DNA of 21,853 bases from Ornithomonoglobus_A sp045532455 (GTDB lineage Bacteria > Bacillota > Clostridia > UBA1381), in contig JAZSFX010000034.1 in the NCBI GenBank assembly GCA_045532455.1, positions 1 to 21,853 on the forward strand, read 5' to 3'. The translations under genes were made by a program, and so were the position numbers. Each line of letters starts with the position of its first letter. Position 1 is the first letter of the stretch. This document shows, piece by piece, positions 1 through 6,768 of the stretch. A model generated the notes under the pieces. The model searched no databases and was not told where the DNA came from. It saw only the letters and a list, made by a program, of their open reading frames with translations.

Positions 1-99
1 CTGTCATAAAAAACTCATTGTTTAGACATTTAATGTCTTGACAAGAACTCTGCACTGTTTACTTTTCAATGTACATCCTGTCTTTGCGACAGCTTTGCT

Positions 100-128
100 A
101 TTATATCACAAGTTTTACAACTTGTCAA
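100..128 (-). promoter_or_regulatory. consensus sigma-A promoter, leftward (rRNA-type P1)
   Basis: On the minus strand the -35 box TTGACA (128-123) and the -10 box TATAAT (105-100) are both perfect and are separated by exactly 17 bases. Upstream (131-171) lie runs of A on the minus strand, as in UP elements. A fully consensus promoter with no reading frame behind it fits a stable RNA operon to the left. Confidence 0.75.
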
Positions 129-138
129 TACCTTTTTT

Positions 139-171
139 AAAACTTTTTTAATCTTTTTGTAAAAAAGTTTT
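139..171. repeat. 12-bp AT-rich inverted repeat between the tandem promoters
   Basis: AAAACTTTTTTA at 139-150 and TAAAAAAGTTTT at 160-171 are perfect inverted repeats around a 9-base loop. It lies between the two leftward promoters, in the region where an UP element of the proximal promoter would be. It may be no more than paired A- and T-tracts that curve the DNA; a terminator role is unlikely because there is no GC in the stem. Confidence 0.4.
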
Positions 172-198
172 CAGTTGTCTTCAAAACACAACTTTGAC

Positions 199-227
199 AG
201 TTTAACACAATTATCTCATATTGTCAA
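199..227 (-). promoter_or_regulatory. second tandem sigma-A promoter, leftward (rRNA-type P2)
   Basis: On the minus strand TTGACA (227-222) and TAAACT (204-199) are spaced by 17 bases. It lies about 100 bases upstream of the consensus promoter at 100-128 and shares a 17-base identical segment covering the -35 box and its upstream A-tract. Tandem promoters of this kind are typical of rRNA operons in low-GC Gram-positives. Confidence 0.6.
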
Positions 228-334
228 TACCTTTTTTCGATTTTTTTATTTTTAGTGCAAATACTATGTATATACCCTATAAAACAGGCTCACCATTAGC
301 AAAAAGGTATAAAAAATTATTTTTTAATAAACAC

Positions 335-363
335 TTTACAAAATGGCAAAAAAATTATATAAT
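335..363 (+). promoter_or_regulatory. sigma-A promoter of the site-2 protease / scpAB operon
   Basis: TTTACA (335-340) and TATAAT (358-363) are spaced by 17 bases, about 50 bases before the ATG at 416. This is the only good promoter ahead of the seven-gene rightward operon, whose genes otherwise abut or overlap. Confidence 0.7.
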
Positions 364-415
364 ATAATAGGTATATAATAGTTTTTTGAAATTCATCTTT
401 GTAAGGAGATTTTTT

Positions 416-1078
416 ATGATTAATATATTTGGAAGTATATTAGGTGTTTTAATGAGTGTGGTATGTCGTCTGGTTGCAATAACAGGGCATGAGGTTGCAC
501 ACGGTTTTGTATCGGACAAGCTTGGCGACCCCACCCCAAGACGCGAGGGTAGATTATCGTTTAATCCTCTCGCACACCTCGACATAACAGGTACAATATT
601 AATGCTTTTAACAGGTTTTGGCTGGGCAAAGCCCGTTGCTATTGACCCACGCTACTACAGAGACACAAAAAAAGGAATGGCTCTTGTTGCAGTTGCAGGC
701 CCTCTCTCCAATCTTGTTATGGCGTTTTTGGGGCTGCTTATTTATGCAATCTTCTTTATTATAAATGTAAAAACAGGTGCGCTCGGTACACTGACAAGTT
801 TTTTACAAACCTTTTCGATGTACTTTGCGCAGACAAATCTTTGCTTTATGATATTTAACCTTATTCCAATTCCGCCGCTTGACGGTTCAAGAATTCTTGG
901 AATGTTTCTTTCTAACCGCACATATTACAAGCTTTTGCAATACGAAAGATACAGTATGATTCTTATAATGGTACTTTCTCTTACAGGTGCGTTCTCGAGA
1001 ATTATAGGAACAGGTGTAGGCTTTGTGTTTAACGGAATAATAAACATATTAAACGTTTTTGTAAGGATGGCTTTGTGA
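416..1078 (+). CDS. site-2 protease family membrane zinc metalloprotease (M50B, YwhC-like)
   Basis: This is a polytopic membrane protein of 220 residues from the ATG at 416, which sits 7 bases after an AAGGAG ribosome binding site (403-408). An in-frame ATG at 386 has no such site. The zinc motif HEVAH (H25, E26, H29) lies in the first hydrophobic segment. NPLAHLD follows at 50-56, and the second ligand motif PIPPLDG (D156) lies near a later membrane segment. These are the hallmarks of intramembrane site-2 proteases; the short YwhC-like group has no PDZ domain, as here. Its substrate is unknown. It is the first gene of an operon with scpA and scpB; the scpA start is 1 base after its stop, which suggests coupled translation. 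Neighbour order is the common clostridial one, but a functional link to chromosome segregation is not established. Confidence 0.9.
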   Translation: MINIFGSILGVLMSVVCRLVAITGHEVAHGFVSDKLGDPTPRREGRLSFNPLAHLDITGTILMLLTGFGWAKPVAIDPRYYRDTKKGMALVAVAGPLSNLVMAFLGLLIYAIFFIINVKTGALGTLTSFLQTFSMYFAQTNLCFMIFNLIPIPPLDGSRILGMFLSNRTYYKLLQYERYSMILIMVLSLTGAFSRIIGTGVGFVFNGIINILNVFVRMAL

Positions 1079-1079
1079 T

Positions 1080-1805
1080 ATGAATTCAATGTTATACAAG
1101 CTCGACACATTTGAAGGACCTCTTGACTTGTTGTTGACGCTTATTAAAAAGAACAAAGTAAATATATATGACATACCAATCGTTGAAATTACTGCACAGT
1201 ATCTTGAGGCAATCGACGGAATTGAGGAATCCGACCTTGAGTATACTTCAGAATTTTTGGTAATGGCTTCGCAATTATTACTCATTAAATCGAGAATGTT
1301 ATTGCCACGCGACGAAGAAGACGAAGAAGACCCTCGAGAAGATTTAGCAAACAGACTTATTGAGTACCAGAAATTCAAAGAGGCTTCGACTGAGCTTAGG
1401 AAATCGGAATTTTCATCAAAGTATATGGTCTTTAGGGAGGAAGAAGGTATTAAATTCCCTATCCCCGAATATTCGCACATTCACTCAATTAACGCACTGA
1501 CCGACGCATTTAACAGTATTTTATCGAGACGGTTACGCGAAAGACCGCCCGAAAAGCGTGCATTCTCGGGAATAGTCGGCAGAGAAAAGGTGAGTGTGAG
1601 TGATATGGTTGAAAAAATAAAAACCAGACTTACCGCCAAAAAACGCGTAGGTTTTAAAAGTTTATTCAGCTACAGCGATTCCAAGCCTGAAATGATTGCA
1701 ACATTTTTAGCAGTATTGGAAATGATAAAACTAAACCAGATTTGTGCAGATTATGACGAGAAAACAGATGATTTTGTCATAAGCATTGGAAAGGAAAAAA
1801 TATAA
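1080..1805 (+). CDS. scpA: segregation and condensation protein A
   Basis: ScpA is the kleisin subunit of the bacterial SMC-ScpAB condensin complex that organises and separates newly replicated origins. The 241-residue protein starts with the typical YKLDTFEGPLDLLLTLI segment (residues 5-21), the N-terminal domain that contacts the SMC neck. An acidic linker rich in D and E (about 75-90) follows. The C-terminal part (about 165-241) is a winged-helix domain with the family's VxxLELIKL-like end, here LAVLEMIKLNQI. Length is normal for the family (about 240-260). A second in-frame ATG three codons in could also serve as start. Just upstream GTAAGGATGG can act as ribosome binding site. scpB follows after 2 bases, the standard arrangement for partners made in fixed ratio. 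Confidence 0.95.
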   Translation: MNSMLYKLDTFEGPLDLLLTLIKKNKVNIYDIPIVEITAQYLEAIDGIEESDLEYTSEFLVMASQLLLIKSRMLLPRDEEDEEDPREDLANRLIEYQKFKEASTELRKSEFSSKYMVFREEEGIKFPIPEYSHIHSINALTDAFNSILSRRLRERPPEKRAFSGIVGREKVSVSDMVEKIKTRLTAKKRVGFKSLFSYSDSKPEMIATFLAVLEMIKLNQICADYDEKTDDFVISIGKEKI

Positions 1806-1807
1806 CA

Positions 1808-2380
1808 ATGAACAATATAAAATACGCAATAGAGGGTATTCTGTTTGCTGCAGGAGAGCCTGTTAAAGCGGCAAAGCTTGCGGTTGTGCTTGATACAGAT
1901 ATTGACGAGATAAAATCCGCGGTTGCAGAGCTTTGTGATGAATACAACAACGAAAAGCGAGGTTTTAGCATAATAGAAATCCTCGACGGTTATCAAATCT
2001 GTTCGCGTCCCGAATATTATACATACATTCAGGAAATATTAGGAGAGCAAAGAAATCAACCGCTTTCAAACGCGGCTATGGAGGCACTTGCAATTATCGC
2101 CTATAAGCAACCCGTAACAAAGGGACAGATTGAACATATAAGAGGAGTAAACTCCGACGGTTGTGTAAACAGGCTATATGAGCGAGGTCTTATAGAAGAA
2201 GCAGGCAGACTTGACGCGCCAGGACGTCCCATTTTATACAAGACAACCGACACGTTTTTACGTTGCTTTGGTTTGAAGTCGCCATCTGACCTTCCACCTG
2301 TTAATTTTAAGGAAATCGTCGGCGAAGACCCTCACGACGGTCAATTAGAGATAGAAGATACTGATAATACGGAAAATTAA
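1808..2380 (+). CDS. scpB: segregation and condensation protein B
   Basis: ScpB is the small winged-helix partner of ScpA; a dimer binds and stiffens the kleisin linker in the SMC condensin complex. The 190-residue product begins with the characteristic IEGILFAAGEPV segment (residues 8-19). It contains the highly conserved stretch LSNAAMEALAIIAYKQPVTK (about 90-109) and the motif GxxSDxxVxRLxERGLIEExGR-like region (about 114-138) with the PGRPILYKTT segment just after. Two winged-helix domains are expected over residues 1-85 and 90-160. The acidic C-terminal tail is typical. The start at 1808 is preceded by GGAAAGGAAAA. The gene sits 2 bases after scpA and 2 bases before the DUF2953 gene. Confidence 0.95.
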   Translation: MNNIKYAIEGILFAAGEPVKAAKLAVVLDTDIDEIKSAVAELCDEYNNEKRGFSIIEILDGYQICSRPEYYTYIQEILGEQRNQPLSNAAMEALAIIAYKQPVTKGQIEHIRGVNSDGCVNRLYERGLIEEAGRLDAPGRPILYKTTDTFLRCFGLKSPSDLPPVNFKEIVGEDPHDGQLEIEDTDNTEN

Positions 2381-2382
2381 AA

Positions 2383-2979
2383 ATGATTGTTATATATATT
2401 ATACTGATAATATTGGCACTATTGCTGATACTTTGTCTTTTGCCGGTGCGCCTTGTGTTTTTAATAAATTCCGACGGTGCAACAATCGACCTTGGGTATA
2501 TGTTTCTTAAAATGAGACTCTACCCCTCATTAAAAACAAAACACAAGGCTGAGAATAACAAAAAAACTGAAGAAGAAAAAAAGAAAAAAGAAAGCAATAA
2601 ACAGTTTGAGATTTCAAAAGAACTGTTTGGTGAAATAATAAAAACCACAAAAAGACTTTTGCGCTACATTTTTCACCATGCCATAACTATTGAAGAACTT
2701 AATATAAGTGCTACAGTGGGAACTTCCGACCCTGCCGATACAGGAATAATCTGTGGCAGTGCATATGCGGCAATTTTTCAGGCCCTGGGATTTATGAAAC
2801 AGAATATGAAGCTGAAGAAATTCAATGTGGACATATCTCCTGATTTTGATAACTGCACCATATCAGGCGGTATGTATACTGTATTGCGCACACGTATTGC
2901 ACGTGCTTTTATTATGTTATATATAATTCTACAATTAGCAACAAAATATAAATTACTATCAAGGAGGATAAATAAATGA
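2383..2979 (+). CDS. DUF2953 domain-containing membrane-anchored protein
   Basis: The product is 198 residues with one clear N-terminal membrane segment (about residues 2-22). A short conserved segment (about 24-48) and a strongly charged lysine/glutamate linker (about 51-78) follow. The C-terminal domain carries the TSDPADTG and ISGGMYTVLRTR elements that I recognise from DUF2953. Function is unknown. In clostridia this family lies directly upstream of the gerW/ytfJ sporulation gene, as here, where the two genes overlap by 4 bases (ATGA). That points to a shared, possibly spore-related, role, but this is inference from context. A second hydrophobic stretch (about 173-189) may be a C-terminal amphipathic or membrane helix. 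The start has only a weak ribosome binding site, so translation probably depends on scpB read-through coupling. Confidence 0.8.
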   Translation: MIVIYIILIILALLLILCLLPVRLVFLINSDGATIDLGYMFLKMRLYPSLKTKHKAENNKKTEEEKKKKESNKQFEISKELFGEIIKTTKRLLRYIFHHAITIEELNISATVGTSDPADTGIICGSAYAAIFQALGFMKQNMKLKKFNVDISPDFDNCTISGGMYTVLRTRIARAFIMLYIILQLATKYKLLSRRINK

Positions 2980-3365
2980 GTAACAACATTAACCAGATGC
3001 TTGATAACCTTATGAAAAACATTGACCTTGTATCCGAAACAAAAAAGGTAATCGGCGATGTTATATCTATGGATGATGGTACAATAATTGTACCCGTTTC
3101 AAAGGTTTCGATGGGTTTTGGCGGTGGCGGAAGTGATTTTGGGACTGCCGACAAGCCATCAAGCGGCGGCGGTATAGGCGGCGGTGTTAAGGTTACACCT
3201 GAGGCATTTTTGGTGATTAACAACGGAAATGTGCGTCTTATTCCTATGGACGGTGGCGGACCATCTCCACTCAACAAGGCAATAGATATGCTTCCTGGTC
3301 TTATAGACAAGGTAAACGGATTTATTACAACAAGAAACGCTAAAAGAGAGGGCAAAACAGAGTGA
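2976..3365 (+). CDS. gerW: GerW/YtfJ-family sporulation protein
   Basis: This small protein of 129 residues belongs to the YtfJ/GerW family, found in spores and linked in Bacillus subtilis to germination. The signature is visible: VIGDVISMDDGTIIVPVSKV (about 26-45), then a glycine-rich central stretch (about 46-72) and the VKVTPEAFLVI segment (about 73-83). Length fits the family. A strong AAGGAGG site lies 8 bases before the ATG, the best in this operon, so it may be made in excess over its neighbours. The gene overlaps the DUF2953 gene at its start by 4 bases and the radical SAM gene at its end by 4 bases (GTGA). Its presence suggests, but does not prove, that the organism forms spores. Confidence 0.92.
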   Translation: MSNNINQMLDNLMKNIDLVSETKKVIGDVISMDDGTIIVPVSKVSMGFGGGGSDFGTADKPSSGGGIGGGVKVTPEAFLVINNGNVRLIPMDGGGPSPLNKAIDMLPGLIDKVNGFITTRNAKREGKTE

Positions 3366-5224
3366 TTACACTAAAGGACAAAATCTTAAGCAATGTTGAA
3401 AAGCCAACACGTTACACAGGCGGAGAGCTTAATTCAGTTTTAAAAAATCCTGAAGATGTTGACGTACGATTTGGCTTTTGCTTTGCCGACACATACGAAA
3501 TTGCAATGTCGCATTTAGGGCTTAAAATACTCTACCACACGCTTAATAACCGCGAGGATACTTTTTGTGAGCGAGTTTTTGCACCGTGGACAGATATGGA
3601 GCAAGAAATGCGCACACGCGGTATGCGTCTTTTTGCGCTTGAATCAGGGGAGGAAATAACTCACTTTGATATACTTGGCTTTACTTTGCAGTATGAGCTT
3701 TCGTATTCTAACATTATTAATATGCTCGATTTGGCACAAATTCCTCTGCTTTCAAAAGACAGAGACGAAACTTATCCCATAATTTGTGCAGGCGGACCGT
3801 GTGCATACAACGTCGAGCCGATAGCCGATATTTTTGATTTTGTTATGTTGGGTGAGGGCGAAGATGTAATTCACGAGGTTGTGGACGCGTACATTAGCTG
3901 GAAGAAAAGCGGAAAAAGGAACAAGAAAGATTACCTCAGAGAAATCGCAAAATTTGAAGGGATATATGTCCCCTCTTTTTACGATGTTGAATACAACGAC
4001 GATAACACAATAAAGTCGGTAACACCAAACGAGGCGGTTGCACCGCGCACTATTAAAAAGCGCATTATGAATGATTTTGATAAAACCTACGCGCCTGATA
4101 CTATAATAGTACCCTTTGGCGATGTAGTACACGACAGAGTAATGCTCGAGGTTATGCGAGGTTGTATGCGCGGTTGTCGTTTTTGTCAGGCGGGATATAT
4201 TTACCGTCCCCTCAGAGAAAGAAAGCCTGATACATTGCTCAACCTTGCAGACAAACTGCTCTCGTGCAGCGGATATGACGAGATTTCGTTATCATCACTT
4301 TCCACAAGTGACTTTGAGGGCTTGCCTGATCTGACAAACGGTCTCTTAGATATTACCGAGCAGAAGAAAATAGGTCTTTCTCTGCCATCTTTAAGAATCG
4401 ATAATTTCTCGCTTGAGCTTATGAACAAAGTTCAAAAGGTACGAAAAACAGGTATTACCTTTGCGCCCGAAGCAGGCACACAGAGGCTAAGAGATGTTAT
4501 AAACAAAAACATTACAGAAGAAAATATTATGCAATCGACGTCAATGCTTTTTAAAGGCGGTTGGACAAATGTTAAGCTATATTTTATGATAGGTTTACCC
4601 ACCGAAACTGACGATGATATTAGAGGAATTGCCGACCTTGCACAAAAAGTATTGGACCAATACTTTGCTATTCCAAAGGAAGAAAGGGCAAAAAATATTA
4701 ATATAACGGTAAGTACCTCGAGCTTTGTTCCAAAGCCATTTACTGCATTCCAATGGGAGCCACAGGATAGCCGCGAAATGCTTATCGAAAAGCAGAACAC
4801 ACTAAAATCGGCTATTACATCAAAGCGAATAAAATATAATTGGCACGACAACAAAACAAGCTATCTTGAGGGTGTTTTTGCAAGAGGCGACAGACGTCTT
4901 TGTTCTGTTATAATAAAAGCAGTCCAGAAGGGTTGTAAGTTTGACGGTTGGGGCGAGCATTTTAAGTTCGACTTATGGATGGAAGCCTTTGACGAGCTTG
5001 GTATTGACCCTGATTTCTACAATGCACGCCGACGTGATTATGATGAGATTTTGCCTTGGGACCATATTGATATTGGAGTTACAAAGAATTTCTTTATAAG
5101 CGAAAGTGAAAAGGCAAAGGCAGAAAAGACAACTCCTCACTGCAGAGAGAAGTGTTCAAATTGCGGTATAGCATCGTTCAAAAGTGGTGTCTGCACAGAA
5201 AAACGAGGTGGCAAAAATGAGTAA
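3362..5224 (+). CDS. TIGR03960-type B12-binding-like / radical SAM protein
   Basis: The 620-residue protein starts at a GTG (3362) that overlaps the stop of gerW. The N-terminal part (about 1-190) resembles a cobalamin-binding-like domain. The radical SAM core follows from about 255, with the cluster motif CMRGCRFC (C268, C272, C275) binding the 4Fe-4S cluster that cleaves S-adenosylmethionine. The TFAPEAGTQRLRDVINK stretch and the KLYFMIGLPTE segment are typical of the core. The extreme C-terminus has a further cysteine cluster (CREKC and CGI, ending in a lone Cys) that may bind a second cluster or metal. Such proteins sit next to the TIGR03936 gene in many Firmicutes, and the two overlap here by 8 bases. 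The reaction is unknown to me; tRNA or ribosome-related modification is a frequent guess because of genomic neighbours. Confidence 0.88.
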   Translation: MITLKDKILSNVEKPTRYTGGELNSVLKNPEDVDVRFGFCFADTYEIAMSHLGLKILYHTLNNREDTFCERVFAPWTDMEQEMRTRGMRLFALESGEEITHFDILGFTLQYELSYSNIINMLDLAQIPLLSKDRDETYPIICAGGPCAYNVEPIADIFDFVMLGEGEDVIHEVVDAYISWKKSGKRNKKDYLREIAKFEGIYVPSFYDVEYNDDNTIKSVTPNEAVAPRTIKKRIMNDFDKTYAPDTIIVPFGDVVHDRVMLEVMRGCMRGCRFCQAGYIYRPLRERKPDTLLNLADKLLSCSGYDEISLSSLSTSDFEGLPDLTNGLLDITEQKKIGLSLPSLRIDNFSLELMNKVQKVRKTGITFAPEAGTQRLRDVINKNITEENIMQSTSMLFKGGWTNVKLYFMIGLPTETDDDIRGIADLAQKVLDQYFAIPKEERAKNINITVSTSSFVPKPFTAFQWEPQDSREMLIEKQNTLKSAITSKRIKYNWHDNKTSYLEGVFARGDRRLCSVIIKAVQKGCKFDGWGEHFKFDLWMEAFDELGIDPDFYNARRRDYDEILPWDHIDIGVTKNFFISESEKAKAEKTTPHCREKCSNCGIASFKSGVCTEKRGGKNE

Positions 5225-5870
5225 TTACATTATAAAATACGCTCGTGATGAGCGCGTAAAATACATATCACATCTTGACTTTGTCCGCTTGTTTCACCGC
5301 ACAGTAAGACGTGCCGATTTGCCGTTTATGTTTTCACAGGGGTTTAATCCGCATCCGATAATGACGGTTGCACAACCGTTGTCTGTTGGTGTTACCTCGG
5401 AGTGCGAATATATGAATGTCGGCTTTGACGGTGATTTTTCTACAGAGGAATTAAAGACACGTATAAATTCATCACTTCCACCCGGATATTCTATTGTAGA
5501 TGTAAAAAAAGTAAACTCAAAAAAGGAAATAGACCTTACTACTCTCGACAGAGCAGTATATGTTGTTGAAATTGAGTATGAGGGAAATATTGATATTGAT
5601 ACTTTTTTAAAGAACACTGAATTAAAGGTTATGAAAAAGAGTAAAAGCGGTATAAAGGAATCGGATATCAGGCCATATATATACGATTTAAAGTGTCTTG
5701 ATAAAAAAGACAACATACTCACCATAGAAATGTGTATAGCAATCGGGAATGTATATAATCTCAAGCCCGAAACTGTTATTGACGCGATGGAGAAATACAG
5801 TAATAATTTTAAGTGTATTTTCTTTAACTCACACAGAAAGTCTATGCGATGCGGGGACACAGAATTTTAA
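5217..5870 (+). CDS. TIGR03936/DUF2344 radical-SAM-associated protein
   Basis: The product is 217 residues from the ATG at 5217. That ATG follows ACGAGGTGG at about 8 bases and overlaps the end of the radical SAM gene by 8 bases. A longer frame from 5184 has no site and would overlap by 41 bases. The N-terminus YARDERVKYISHLDFVRLFHRTVRRA and the motif SQGFNPHP (about 36-43) are the family signature, and LSVGVTSECEYM follows. It is usually encoded beside, or fused to, the TIGR03960 radical SAM protein and is assumed to be its partner. In many clostridia ribonuclease G and the rplU-rpmA genes come next; here the operon instead stops at a stem-loop 31 bases on. Function is not known. Confidence 0.87.
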   Translation: MSNYIIKYARDERVKYISHLDFVRLFHRTVRRADLPFMFSQGFNPHPIMTVAQPLSVGVTSECEYMNVGFDGDFSTEELKTRINSSLPPGYSIVDVKKVNSKKEIDLTTLDRAVYVVEIEYEGNIDIDTFLKNTELKVMKKSKSGIKESDIRPYIYDLKCLDKKDNILTIEMCIAIGNVYNLKPETVIDAMEKYSNNFKCIFFNSHRKSMRCGDTEF

Positions 5871-5901
5871 TAACAGGGACATAAAAACAGAGTCTTAAAT
5901 G

Positions 5902-5940
5902 ATATGCACCCCAAAAGTTAAATACTTTTGGGGTGCATAT
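5902..5940. terminator. perfect 17-bp stem-loop between convergent operons
   Basis: Positions 5902-5918 and 5924-5940 are perfect inverted repeats around a 5-base loop (TAAAT), with a GCACCCC core. It lies between two operons that run toward each other, so it could terminate both. Neither side has a T-run directly at the stem foot: the nearest on the plus side is at 5955-5960, and on the minus side TTTTT comes about 14 bases on. Termination is therefore likely but not of the textbook kind. Confidence 0.7.
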
Positions 5941-5965
5941 TAAAATTAAGTCTCTTTTTTATTAT

Positions 5966-6763
5966 TTAAAATAATCCATCTGCAATTTCTTCTGTTGCAC
6001 AGAATGTTACATTTTTGTGGTTTTGAAGCAGTGATGCAGGAATTTGAGGTTGTACTTTATCGAAAAGTACGTGCTTTACTATTCCATGCTGCCATGGTCG
6101 GTTTAGAGCAATATATATTGAACGTGCTTCTAAAATCTGCTTCATACCGATTGTTATACACCATTCAGGCATACCTCTTAAGTCGCCTCTTTGGTATCCG
6201 TATGCGTTTATTGTTCTTGTTTCGCGTGTTATAGATAACACTCTTGTACCAAGGTTTGCAAACTCCTCTGCTGTGATTGGGTCATCGTCTTCTGCTGCTT
6301 CGTTAAATGCAAGGTGTCCGTTAATACCAAGACCGCCAAGACACAAATCAACACCGCCAAGGTCTTCTATAAGCTTATCAAATTCAGCTTCTTTGCCAGG
6401 TTCAGGGAACTTTCTCTGACTCTCAGGCATTAAAAGCTCAGGGTCTACCTTAGAATAAAATTCATCGTTCATTCTCTTATGAAAACTCATATAGTGGTTT
6501 TCATCAATAGCTGTGTCAGGTGTTATTAAATACTCATCCATATTAAAGAAGTAAACATTTTCTAGTGAAACCTTAAAATTATTTATCATCTTTGCAAGTA
6601 TGGGATATTGGTCTGTAGGGCCAACAGGCACTATCATAACAGTATTTTTTCCCTCTTTGTTGTTCTTCATAATTTCGTTCAGCATACAAAGAGCCATATC
6701 AAAATATACGTTCCATTCTGATTTCTCTGTTTTAAACAAAATGTTACCTATTTTCTTTTCCAT
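5966..6763 (-). CDS. NagB-like (glucosamine-6-phosphate deaminase/isomerase superfamily) protein
   Basis: The 265-residue product matches the NagB fold. FNMDEY carries the aspartate (D76) that acts as base in glucosamine-6-phosphate deaminase, and GLGINGHLAFNE (145-155) carries the ring-opening histidine (H150) and a glutamate (E155). The residues that hold the substrate phosphate in E. coli NagB look different. The PTGGTP loop reads PVGPTD (46-51), the arginine after TRVANS is replaced in TRTINAY, and the GSQKA lysine segment reads NRPWQH. So the substrate may be a different or unphosphorylated amino sugar. It is the last gene of the eleven-gene operon, 5 bases after the NagA-like gene. Naming it nagB would be premature. 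Alternatives are a sugar-phosphate isomerase or a lactonase of the same superfamily. Confidence 0.82.
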   Translation of the reverse strand: MEKKIGNILFKTEKSEWNVYFDMALCMLNEIMKNNKEGKNTVMIVPVGPTDQYPILAKMINNFKVSLENVYFFNMDEYLITPDTAIDENHYMSFHKRMNDEFYSKVDPELLMPESQRKFPEPGKEAEFDKLIEDLGGVDLCLGGLGINGHLAFNEAAEDDDPITAEEFANLGTRVLSITRETRTINAYGYQRGDLRGMPEWCITIGMKQILEARSIYIALNRPWQHGIVKHVLFDKVQPQIPASLLQNHKNVTFCATEEIADGLF

Positions 6764-6768
6764 TTGAA

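Larger units (their letters stand above)
122..237. repeat. 17-bp direct repeat around two -35 boxes (122-138 and 221-237)
   Basis: The sequence TTGTCAATACCTTTTTT occurs identically at 122-138 and 221-237. Each copy contains a -35 box (as TTGACA on the minus strand) followed upstream by an A-tract. The copies are 99 bases apart and mark the two leftward promoters as a duplicated, probably UP-element-assisted, pair. Confidence 0.8.
1..334. other. non-coding region with leftward rRNA-type promoters and leader
   Basis: I see no credible protein gene here. Read on the minus strand, the stretch holds two tandem sigma-A promoters (-35/-10 at 227-199 and 128-100), A-tracts upstream of each, then an untranslated leader running off the left edge. 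The leader contains small hairpins (78-92 and 24-38) and an ACATTGAAAAGTAAACAG stretch of the kind common in clostridial rRNA leaders and spacers. This layout suggests that a leftward rRNA operon begins just outside the window. The rRNA gene itself is not visible, so this is inference. Positions 240-334 are AT-rich and hold nothing else I can name. Confidence 0.55.

Noticed and set aside
38..43. Rightward TTGACA near the left edge as a promoter
   Set aside because: No -10-like hexamer 16-18 bases downstream on the plus strand, and the area is better explained by the leftward leader.
3752..4132. Minus-strand frame inside the radical SAM gene
   Set aside because: It lies entirely opposite conserved radical SAM protein sequence and shows no motif or ribosome binding site.
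5184..5216. Longer start for the DUF2344-type gene at ATG 5184
   Set aside because: It would overlap the radical SAM gene by 41 bases and has no ribosome binding site, whereas 5217 has GAGGTGG and begins with the family's usual N-terminus.
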